NCBI GenBank assembly: GCA_046566145.1
Contig: JBKHXF010000025.1
Coordinates: forward strand, 34,826-98,825
Length of the DNA: 64,000 nucleotides
Reading direction: 5' to 3'
Origin: JBKHXF01 sp046566145
GTDB taxonomy: Bacteria > Actinomycetota > Nitriliruptoria > Nitriliruptorales > Nitriliruptoraceae
This document shows positions 49,777-57,083 of this stretch, piece after piece (position 1 is the first letter of the stretch; each line of letters opens with the position of its first letter). The notes below the pieces were generated by a model, which worked only from the letters and a program-made list of their open reading frames with translations, was not told the origin of the DNA and did not search any database. The position numbers were made by a program, and so were the translations under genes.

Positions 49777-51444
49777 GTGGGCACGGACGCGGACGTCATC
49801 GTCGTCGGGGCCGGACTCGCCGGGCTGGTCGCCACCGCCGAGCTGGCCGACGCCGGCCGCACGGTGCTGCTGCTCGACCAGGAACCCGAGCAGTCGCTCG
49901 GCGGCCAGGCCTTCTGGTCGCTCGGGGGGCTGTTCTTCGTGGACTCGCCCGAGCAGCGGCGCATGCGCATCAAGGACTCGCTCGAGCTCGCGATGCAGGA
50001 CTGGATGGGCACGGCCGGGTTCGACCGGGCGGAGGACCACTGGCCGCGCGCGTGGGCCGAGGCGTACGTCCACTTCGCCGCCGGCGAGAAGCGGAGCTGG
50101 CTGGCGGCCCAGGGGATGAAGTGGATCCCGGTCGTCGGCTGGGCCGAGCGGGGCGGGTACGGCGCCATCGGCCACGGCAACTCCGTGCCGCGCTTCCACC
50201 TCACCTGGGGGACCGGGCCGGGCGTGGTCGCCCCCTTCGAGCGACGGGTGCGCGAGCACGTCGGGACCGGCCGGGTGCGGCTCTGCTTCCGCCACCGCGT
50301 CGACGAGCTGGTCGTCACCGACGGCGCCGCGTCCGGCGTGGCCGGTGCGCTGCTCGCACCCGACGACTGCGAGCGGGGCGAGCGCTCGAACCGCGACGAG
50401 GTCGGTGAGTTCTCCTACGCTGCGCAGGCCGTGATCGTCACCTCCGGCGGCATCGGCGGGAACCTCGAGCTCGTGCGCCGGAACTGGCCCACCGACCGCG
50501 TCGGCCCGATGCCGGACGACGACAACGTCGTCGTCGGCGTCCCCGACCACGTCGACGGGCGCATGCAGCTCATCACCGAGGACGCCGGCGCCAACATGGT
50601 CAACCGTGACCGGATGTGGCACTACGTCGAGGGCGTGCGCAACTGGGACCCGATCTGGACCAAGCACGGCATCCGCATCCTGCCGGGCCCGTCGTCGCTG
50701 TGGCTCGACGCGGAGGGCCGCCGCCTGCCGGTGCCGCTGTTCCCCGGCTTCGACACGCTCGGCACGCTCGAGCACATCCTCTCGACCGGGCACCAGCACT
50801 CGTGGTTCATCCTGACCCGGAGGATCATCGAGAAGGAGTTCGCCCTCTCGGGCTCCGAGCAGAACCCCGACATCACCGGGCAGGACCTGCGGCAGTTCCT
50901 GCGGTCGCGTCTGGCCAAGGGGGCGCCCGGGCCGGTGCAGGCGTTCATGGACAAGGGTGCCGACTTCGTCGTCGCCGACGACCTCGACACGCTCGTCGCC
51001 GGCATGAACGGCCTCACCCCGGAGCCGCTGCTCGACCTCGCGCGCGTCCGCGCCGAGGTCGAGGCACGTGACCGCGAGATCGCGAACCCCTACACCAAGG
51101 ACCTGCAGGTCACCGCCATCCGCGGCGCCCGCACCTACCTCGGGGACAAGCTCGTCCGGGTCGCCGCGCCCCATCGGCTGCTCGACCCGGACGCCGGCCC
51201 GCTCGTCGGCGTGAAGCTGAACATCCTGACCCGCAAGACGCTCGGCGGGCTCGAGACCGACCTCGACGCGCGCTGCCTGCGTCCCGGCGGCGAGCCGTTC
51301 CCGGGGCTGTACGCCGCCGGCGAGGTCGCCGGGTTCGGCGGCGGGGGGATGCACGGCTACCGGGCGCTGGAGGGCACGTTCCTGGGCGGCTGCATCCACT
51401 CCGGACGCGTGGCCGGACGGGCCGCAGCGGCCGCCACGGCCTGA
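49777..51444 (+). CDS. FAD-binding dehydrogenase, 3-ketosteroid dehydrogenase-like
   Basis: A 555-residue flavoprotein of the fumarate reductase/KstD superfamily. The FAD loop is VIVVGAGLAGLVATAELADAG (residues 7-27 in outline), followed by GGQAFWSLGGLFFVDSPEQRRM and a C-terminal FAD motif GLYAAGEVAGFGGGGMHGYRALEGTFLGGC. This layout matches a family of actinobacterial putative FAD-binding dehydrogenases (Mtb Rv0785-like). Substrate is unknown. GTG 49777 is used. It is convergent with a TetR gene 31 bases downstream. Confidence 0.86.
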   Translation: MGTDADVIVVGAGLAGLVATAELADAGRTVLLLDQEPEQSLGGQAFWSLGGLFFVDSPEQRRMRIKDSLELAMQDWMGTAGFDRAEDHWPRAWAEAYVHFAAGEKRSWLAAQGMKWIPVVGWAERGGYGAIGHGNSVPRFHLTWGTGPGVVAPFERRVREHVGTGRVRLCFRHRVDELVVTDGAASGVAGALLAPDDCERGERSNRDEVGEFSYAAQAVIVTSGGIGGNLELVRRNWPTDRVGPMPDDDNVVVGVPDHVDGRMQLITEDAGANMVNRDRMWHYVEGVRNWDPIWTKHGIRILPGPSSLWLDAEGRRLPVPLFPGFDTLGTLEHILSTGHQHSWFILTRRIIEKEFALSGSEQNPDITGQDLRQFLRSRLAKGAPGPVQAFMDKGADFVVADDLDTLVAGMNGLTPEPLLDLARVRAEVEARDREIANPYTKDLQVTAIRGARTYLGDKLVRVAAPHRLLDPDAGPLVGVKLNILTRKTLGGLETDLDARCLRPGGEPFPGLYAAGEVAGFGGGGMHGYRALEGTFLGGCIHSGRVAGRAAAAATA

Positions 51445-51456
51445 ACCCCAGGGTTC
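51443..51456. terminator. Small hairpin between convergent flavoprotein and TetR genes
   Basis: GAACCC-CA-GGGTTC, a 6-bp perfect stem starting at the flavoprotein stop. Weak, but the only structure in the 31-bp convergent gap. Confidence 0.35.
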
Positions 51457-51475
51457 GGGGGGACCGCTCGTCCGC

Positions 51476-52084
51476 TCAGGCGCGCGCGGCGCGGTCGAGC
51501 AGCGACAGCAGCAGCCCGAGCAGCCGGTCGGCCTCGACCTCCGGCTGGGTGAGCTTGGCGATGGTGAGCCCGTCGCCAGCCGCCGAGAGCAGCAGCGCGA
51601 TGTCCTCGGCGGCGACGTCGATGGTGACGCCGAGGTCGGCGACGTGACGCTCGACGAGCGCGGCGAGCCGCTGGCGGGTGCGACGCTGTGACGCGGCGAT
51701 CTTCTCCGCCGCCGCCGGGTTGCGCGCCGCGTAGAGGATGAACTCGGTCTCGAGCAGGAACCAGTCCCGCTCCAGCACCTCGATGCGGCCCGAGCGGGCC
51801 GCGAGCGCGTCGGCCCGCTCACCGACCGGGGTCTGCTCGATCATCTCGGCGACGACGTCGACGGCCTGGTCGAGGTGGGCGTCGAGGAGCGCCAGGAAGA
51901 GCTCCTCCTTCGACTCGAAGTTCGAGTAGACGGCGCCCTTCGTGTACCCGGCCGCCTCGGCCACCATGTCGACCGACGTGCCGTGGTAGCCGTGGCGCGC
52001 GAACACCACCGCGGCCGCGTCGAGGAGCTCCGCGCGGGTCCGGGCCCGCTGCTCCTCGCGGCTGCGTCGCTGGGTGGTCGTCAC
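51476..52084 (-). CDS. TetR family transcriptional regulator
   Basis: A 202-residue regulator. The N-terminal helix-turn-helix domain reads RTRAELLDAAAVVFARHGYHGTSVDMVAEAAGYTKGAVYSNFESKEELFLALL in outline (residues about 15-67), canonical TetR. The remaining all-helical part is a ligand-binding dimer domain (RIEVLERDWFLLETEFILYAARNP). GTG 52084 is used. It is divergent from the copper lipoprotein/multicopper oxidase genes and an 18-bp palindrome lies between, so autoregulation and control of that operon are likely. Confidence 0.93.
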   Translation of the reverse strand: MTTTQRRSREEQRARTRAELLDAAAVVFARHGYHGTSVDMVAEAAGYTKGAVYSNFESKEELFLALLDAHLDQAVDVVAEMIEQTPVGERADALAARSGRIEVLERDWFLLETEFILYAARNPAAAEKIAASQRRTRQRLAALVERHVADLGVTIDVAAEDIALLLSAAGDGLTIAKLTQPEVEADRLLGLLLSLLDRAARA

Positions 52085-52179
52085 GTCGGGTTCCCCTCGT
52101 CGAGCGCGCGCGGTCGAGACCCCGCGCCGGCGGCGAGGCTACCCCGAGCGACCCCCTCCCCACCCCGTACGGACACCTC

Positions 52180-52197
52180 CCGGTATCCGGATACCGG
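52180..52197. promoter_or_regulatory. 18-bp perfect palindrome, probable TetR operator
   Basis: CCGGTATCCGGATACCGG is self-complementary over all 18 bases. It lies 96 bases from the TetR start and five bases before the proposed -35 of the divergent operon, the normal position for a TetR operator. Confidence 0.75.
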
Positions 52198-52201
52198 ATG
52201 G

Positions 52202-52230
52202 TTTGCCCGGACGACGCGCGCGCGTCTAGG
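52202..52230 (+). promoter_or_regulatory. Candidate promoter of the copper module
   Basis: TTTGCC (52202-52207) and TAGGGT (52225-52230) are 17 bp apart. The start point would be near 52237, about 50 bases before the GTG at 52288. The palindromic operator abuts it upstream. Confidence 0.5.
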
Positions 52231-52287
52231 GTCCCGCGGACGCCGGCGTCGGGAGCGCTGGCGGCAGACGAGGTCCGGGAGGGACGC

Positions 52288-54276
52288 GTGCGCAGGCTCG
52301 TGCAGGCCGTCGCGGTGACGGTGCTCGGCGTGCTGGTGCTGTCGGGGTGCGGGGACGCGGCCGACGACACGTTCATCGGCATCGGGATGATCGACAACTC
52401 GTTCACCCGCGAGGTCACCCGCATCCCCGTGGGCGGCACGGTCCGCTGGACCAACGACGGCCAGACGGTCCACAACGCCGTGGCCGTCGACGGCTCCTGG
52501 TCGACCGGCGAGGCCCAGGGCGACGACGCCAACGCCGTGATGCAGGTCGGCGACCGCCTCCCGATGACCTTCGACGAGCCCGGGGTCTACGAGTACTTCT
52601 GCACCCTGCACGGCACGGCCGAGGGCGAGGGGATGTTCGCCGTCCTCGTGGTCGGCGACGAGGAGTACGTCGCTGCACCCGACAAGGCCCCCGTCGAGCC
52701 GGTCACCGAGTGGACGGGGCGGACACTGCGCGTCCCCGAGGACCACCCGACGATCCAGAACGCCGTCGACGCCGCCGAGCCCGGCGACCTCGTGCTGGTC
52801 GGGCCGGCGCCGCAGGACGAGGCCCACCGGGCCGAGGACGGCACCCACGCCTGGTTCGAGCAGGTCGAGGTGACCACGCCGTACATCACGATCCGCGGCA
52901 CCGACCGCGACGAGGTGGTCATCGACGCGCAGCACGAGCGGCCGAACGCCATCAGCGTGTTCGCCGCCGACGGCGTCGCCATCGAGAACCTGACGGTCCG
53001 CAACGCCACCGAGAACGGCATCTTCATCACGAGCCTGACCGGCTACCGGGTGTCGTACGTCACGGCGTACAACTCGGCGGTCTACGGCATCTACGCGTTC
53101 GACGCCGTGGACGGCGTGTTCGAGCACTCGTGGGCGTCGGGTCACCCCGACGCCGGCTTCTACGTCGGGCAGTGCGACCCGTGCGACGCGCTGCTCACCG
53201 ACCTCGTCGCCGAGCGCAACGCGCTGGGGTACTCGGGCACGAACGCCTCGGACGTCGTCATCGTGAACTCGCGATGGTTCGACAACATCGTCGGCATCGC
53301 GCCCAACACGCTCGACTCGGAGCTGCTGCCGCCGTTCCAGCGCGTGACCATCGTCGGCAACACGGTCCACGACAACGACAACCGGCTCGCGCCCACCCTC
53401 GGCCTCGAGTGGCCGGCGTTCGGCAACGGGATCATGCTCGCCGGCGGGCTCGACTCGGTCGTGGAGCGCAACCTCGTCTACAACCACGAGCGGTCGGGCG
53501 TCCTCGTCACGCCGAACCTGTCGACCAACTTCTGGATGACCGGCGGCAACACCGTCCGCGACAACGAGATCCACGGCTCCGGGTACGCCGACATCACGAT
53601 GTCCGGGCCGGCCATGGCGGGCAACTGCTTCTCGGGCAACGACCCCCGTCGGACCGTCCCCGTCGGCCTCGAGTCGTTCGCCTCCTGCGACGGCGGGCTG
53701 AAGCTGCCGCTGCGCTACGAGCTCGCCTCGACGTTCTCGTCCGTGGGGCTGGCGGCCGAGGTCGGGCTCGGGCTGCGACCCGAGAACGACCACCGGACGC
53801 TGGCGCCGCCGCCGGCGCAGCCCGGCCTCCCCGGCGGCGCGGACGCGGAGGTCCGACCGGCCGTCGACGTCTTCGCCTCCGCCCTGCCCGACCTCGATGC
53901 GATCGAGACGCCCGCCATGCCGGCGGACGCGGTCGTCGACCAGACCAAGGAGCTCAGCGTGTTCGGTGTCCCGCTCGCCGCCGGCGCGGCGTCCACGTTC
54001 TTCGGCCTCTACGGCTACCTGCTGCCGTTCGTGCTGCTCGCCGCCTGGACGGGCCTCGCGATGTGGGACCTGACCCGCCGCGAGGACCTGTCGAAGGGCG
54101 CGACCGCCGGGTGGGTCGCCGTCATCCTGCTGGTGCCGTTCCTCGGCCCGATCCTCTACCACGTCGTCGGGCGCTCGCCGATCCCGGCGTGGCAGCGGGC
54201 GCTGTACGTGGGCGGTGGCCTCGGGGCCTACCTGGTGATCCTCGTCGTCGGCCTCGTGGTCGGTGGCGTGGTCTGA
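52288..54276 (+). CDS. Lipoprotein with cupredoxin, parallel beta-helix and membrane tail
   Basis: A 662-residue exported fusion. The signal ends in a lipobox (LSGC, Cys21). A plastocyanin-like domain (about 28-125) carries type-1 copper ligands His62 (TVHNA), Cys105 and His108 (FCTLH) and Met116. Residues about 145-480 form a right-handed beta-helix of the NosD/carbohydrate-binding class (VPEDHPTIQNAVDAAEPGD, then IENLTVRNATENGI and VEHSW-type rungs). After a Pro-rich linker the C terminus has three membrane helices with a PLDc_N-like element (WVAVILLVPFLGPILYHVVGR). So it is anchored at both ends. GTG 52288 has GGGAGGG upstream. It is followed by a multicopper oxidase after five bases. Confidence 0.88.
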   Translation: MRRLVQAVAVTVLGVLVLSGCGDAADDTFIGIGMIDNSFTREVTRIPVGGTVRWTNDGQTVHNAVAVDGSWSTGEAQGDDANAVMQVGDRLPMTFDEPGVYEYFCTLHGTAEGEGMFAVLVVGDEEYVAAPDKAPVEPVTEWTGRTLRVPEDHPTIQNAVDAAEPGDLVLVGPAPQDEAHRAEDGTHAWFEQVEVTTPYITIRGTDRDEVVIDAQHERPNAISVFAADGVAIENLTVRNATENGIFITSLTGYRVSYVTAYNSAVYGIYAFDAVDGVFEHSWASGHPDAGFYVGQCDPCDALLTDLVAERNALGYSGTNASDVVIVNSRWFDNIVGIAPNTLDSELLPPFQRVTIVGNTVHDNDNRLAPTLGLEWPAFGNGIMLAGGLDSVVERNLVYNHERSGVLVTPNLSTNFWMTGGNTVRDNEIHGSGYADITMSGPAMAGNCFSGNDPRRTVPVGLESFASCDGGLKLPLRYELASTFSSVGLAAEVGLGLRPENDHRTLAPPPAQPGLPGGADAEVRPAVDVFASALPDLDAIETPAMPADAVVDQTKELSVFGVPLAAGAASTFFGLYGYLLPFVLLAAWTGLAMWDLTRREDLSKGATAGWVAVILLVPFLGPILYHVVGRSPIPAWQRALYVGGGLGAYLVILVVGLVVGGVV

Positions 54277-54281
54277 CCCCG

Positions 54282-55430
54282 ATGGCCGACCCGACCCCGC
54301 CGCCCGACGAGCCCGCCGCCGGCGCCGACGACGCGCCTGCGGCTGGCCGCGGCGCGTCCCGTCGGGCGTTCCTGCGCCGCGCGGGCGTCGGTGGGGCGGC
54401 CCTCCTGGGTGGGATCGGGGGCGGGTTCGCCGCGCAGCGGGCGCTGCCGCCGGCGGCGGCCGCGGAGCCGGGCGGCGCCGGCCTGCACGCCTCGCACGGC
54501 GGGGCCCGGATCGAGCGCCCCACCATCGGCGCCGGCGGCGGTCCGGCCGGTCCCATCTCCGAGGCGAACTCCGGCACCGGCACCCTCTACGGACACGTCA
54601 CCGAGCCACCCCGTGGCCTCACCGAGTCGTCGCTCGACGCGGTCACGGTCCCGCCGCCGTACGACGGCCGTCCCGCCGGCGTCACGCGCGAGTTCGAGCT
54701 CGTCGTCACCGAGAAGCACCTGCAGGTCGGCGGTGACGCGGTGGTCGACGGCTGGGTCTACAACGGCACCGCGCCGGGGCCGGTCCTGCGGGCGACCGAG
54801 GGCGACACCCTTCGGATCACCCTGCACAACCGAACGTCGCACCCCCACAACCTGCACCTGCACGGGCGCCACTCGCCCCAGGCCGACGGCTGGGAGCCGA
54901 TCGCGCCGGGCTCCTCGACGACCTACGAGCTCGTCGCCGCGCCGTTCGGTGTGCACCCCTACCACTGCCACGTCCCGCCGCTCGCGGAGCACATCTCGCG
55001 GGGGCTGTTCGGGACCCTCATCGTCGACCCGCCCGGTGGGCGGCCGCCGGCGCACGAGGTCGTGCTCGTCCTCAACGGCTGGGACCTCGACGGCGACGGC
55101 GTGAACGACCTGTACGCGTTCAACGGCGTCGCCGGGTTCTTCCACACCTACCCGATCAAGGTGCCGGTGGGGGAGCCCGTCCGCGCCTACGTCGTGAACA
55201 TGACCGAGTACGACCTGCTCGGGTCGTTCCACCTGCACGCCCAGACCTTCGACGTGTTCTGGCAGGGCACGAGCCTCGAGCCCGACCTGCACGGCGACGT
55301 CGTCACGCTCGCCCAGTCCGACCGTGCCGTGCTCGAGTTCACCCTCCCCGAGCGCGGCCGTTACATGTTCCACCCGCACCAGCACCACATGGCCGACCGT
55401 GGTGCGATGGGGTGGTTCGCCGCCATCTGA
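54282..55430 (+). CDS. Tat-exported two-domain multicopper oxidase
   Basis: A 382-residue copper enzyme of the laccase/NirK-like superfamily. The Tat signal is SRRAFLRRAGVGG (residues 26-38). After a linker, the first cupredoxin domain has HNLHLHGRH (about 189-197) and the type-1 site YHCHVPPLAEHISRGLFG: Cys229, His237 and Leu242 at the usual axial Met position. The second domain has GSFHLHAQTF and FHPHQHHMADRGAMGWF, which would provide type-2/3 ligands. ATG 54282 lies five bases after the cupredoxin-lipoprotein stop, so they are cotranscribed. Substrate (metal, phenol, nitrite) is unknown. Confidence 0.88.
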   Translation: MADPTPPPDEPAAGADDAPAAGRGASRRAFLRRAGVGGAALLGGIGGGFAAQRALPPAAAAEPGGAGLHASHGGARIERPTIGAGGGPAGPISEANSGTGTLYGHVTEPPRGLTESSLDAVTVPPPYDGRPAGVTREFELVVTEKHLQVGGDAVVDGWVYNGTAPGPVLRATEGDTLRITLHNRTSHPHNLHLHGRHSPQADGWEPIAPGSSTTYELVAAPFGVHPYHCHVPPLAEHISRGLFGTLIVDPPGGRPPAHEVVLVLNGWDLDGDGVNDLYAFNGVAGFFHTYPIKVPVGEPVRAYVVNMTEYDLLGSFHLHAQTFDVFWQGTSLEPDLHGDVVTLAQSDRAVLEFTLPERGRYMFHPHQHHMADRGAMGWFAAI

Positions 55431-55546
55431 CCGCCACGACGACCGCCCCGCGTGACCCGCCGGAGTCGCGCTCGTTGGGCGCCACCGAGACCACCGGCAC
55501 GCGGAGCCCGGCGGTTCCGCGGCCCTTGGGAGGGGGACGCACCACC

Positions 55547-57073
55547 ATGTGGAGCCAGAAGGACCGACTGCTCGCCGGCATGTTCGCGGCCCAGCTCGTC
55601 GCCGCCCTCGTGTTCGGCGCCGTGCTGGTCAGCGGCCTGTCGCAGCCCGTGGAGACCGTGCAGGTCGACGCCACCGCCCTCGACGGCGGCGCCGGCGGCG
55701 GCAGCACACCCGGGGACGTGGGCACGTCCGCCGGCGCGGACGGGGCCGACACGGGAACGGACGGCGCCGTCGCCGAGCCGGGCGCCACGTCGGGCGCCGC
55801 CGGCACCACGCCGGACGGGAGCGGGAGCGCGACCGGTGGCGAGGACGCCGGCGGGGGCGACACCGCCGGAGGTCAGCCGAGCAGCGCCGGCGGCGCGACC
55901 GGCACGTCGGGCGGGACCACGCGCGCGGCGGGGACCGGCGGGGCGGGGATCCGGACGGGCGTCACGGACGACGCCGTGAAGGTCGGCGTGCTGGTCACGC
56001 AGACCGGCGCGATCAACTTCCGCTCGTCCGCCCAGGCCACCAAGGCGTACCTGGACATGGTCAACGAGGCTGGCGGCGTCAACGGCCGCCGCATCGACTA
56101 CATCATCAAGGACGACGGTCTCGACGAGAACAAGGGCCTGCAGGCGGTCCAGGAGATGCTCAACGCTGGCGTCTTCTCCTTCGTCGCCTTCAACGCGCCC
56201 CTCACCGAGCAGTCGGTGCTGCCGGTGCTCGACGAGAACACGATGCCGCTCATCGGGGCGTTCGCGATCCCGGCCCACCGGTACGGCTACCTGTTCTCGG
56301 CGCCCTACTTCACCTACGGCGTCGTCGGGGGCGAGACGCTGTGCCAGCAGGACGTGACGCGCCCCGGCCTCGTCTACCTCTCCAACCAGGTGGAGTCGAC
56401 CGACCGGACGATCCGCGAGTCGTGGCGCAAGGGCCTCGCCGACACCTGCGGGGTGACCCTGGCCGACGACGACATCTTCGGGGTCGAGGTCACGAAGGCC
56501 GACTTCTCCGACGTGGTGACGCAGCTGCAGCTCAACGGGGTCGACGGCATCGGGACCATCCTCGACGCCACCGCCATGGTGCGCCTCCAGCAGGCGCTGA
56601 ACCGGCAGGGCTACCGGCCGACGCACGTGTCGAGCCCGTTCGGTGGCGACCCGGCCGTGCTGCGGGACCGCAACGTCGGCACGTCGTTCGAGGGGCTGTT
56701 CGTGCTGTCGGACGTCGAGTTCCTCGGCTCCTCGGCGCCCGAGGTGCGCCGCTACGAGGCCGAGGTCTCGCGCCGCTTCGGCGGCAAGGCGGAGCTGAAC
56801 TGGGCCGGGCAGCACGGCTGGCTCGGGGCCAGGATCTTCGTCGAGGCGCTCGAGGAGGCCGGGCCGGACCCGACGCGCGAGCGGCTGCTCGCGGCGATGA
56901 ACTCGTTCCGGGACCTCCAGACCGGCTTCACCCCGCCGCTGACCATCACCGAGGCGCTCGACACCCACAACGCCTCGAACCGGTGCATGAAGGTCGGTCG
57001 GGTCGTCAACGGCAAGGTGCAGCAGCTGCGCGACTTCACCTGCCCACCGTTGCCGGCCTCCGGCTCGATGTGA
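55547..57073 (+). CDS. Membrane-anchored ABC substrate-binding protein (LivK/peripla_BP_6 type)
   Basis: A 508-residue receptor of the branched-chain amino acid/amide uptake class. A single N-terminal membrane helix (about 10-31) has no lipobox Cys, so it remains a membrane anchor. A roughly 95-residue linker of Gly, Ala, Ser and Thr follows (about 45-140). The type I periplasmic fold then begins with VKVGVLVTQTGAINFRSSAQATKAYLDMVNEAGGVNGR in outline and contains KDDGLDENKGLQAVQEML. Cysteines occur in the mature domain (ETLCQQD, DTCGV). ATG 55547 is used. It begins the transporter operon. Confidence 0.88.
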   Translation: MWSQKDRLLAGMFAAQLVAALVFGAVLVSGLSQPVETVQVDATALDGGAGGGSTPGDVGTSAGADGADTGTDGAVAEPGATSGAAGTTPDGSGSATGGEDAGGGDTAGGQPSSAGGATGTSGGTTRAAGTGGAGIRTGVTDDAVKVGVLVTQTGAINFRSSAQATKAYLDMVNEAGGVNGRRIDYIIKDDGLDENKGLQAVQEMLNAGVFSFVAFNAPLTEQSVLPVLDENTMPLIGAFAIPAHRYGYLFSAPYFTYGVVGGETLCQQDVTRPGLVYLSNQVESTDRTIRESWRKGLADTCGVTLADDDIFGVEVTKADFSDVVTQLQLNGVDGIGTILDATAMVRLQQALNRQGYRPTHVSSPFGGDPAVLRDRNVGTSFEGLFVLSDVEFLGSSAPEVRRYEAEVSRRFGGKAELNWAGQHGWLGARIFVEALEEAGPDPTRERLLAAMNSFRDLQTGFTPPLTITEALDTHNASNRCMKVGRVVNGKVQQLRDFTCPPLPASGSM

Positions 57074-57083
57074 GGCGGCCGCC

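Noticed and set aside
47190..50408. Plus-strand frame of more than 1000 codons through the quinone reductase, VanY-like and flavoprotein loci
   Set aside because: It is out of frame or antisense to three recognisable genes and has repetitive Arg/Gly/Val composition.
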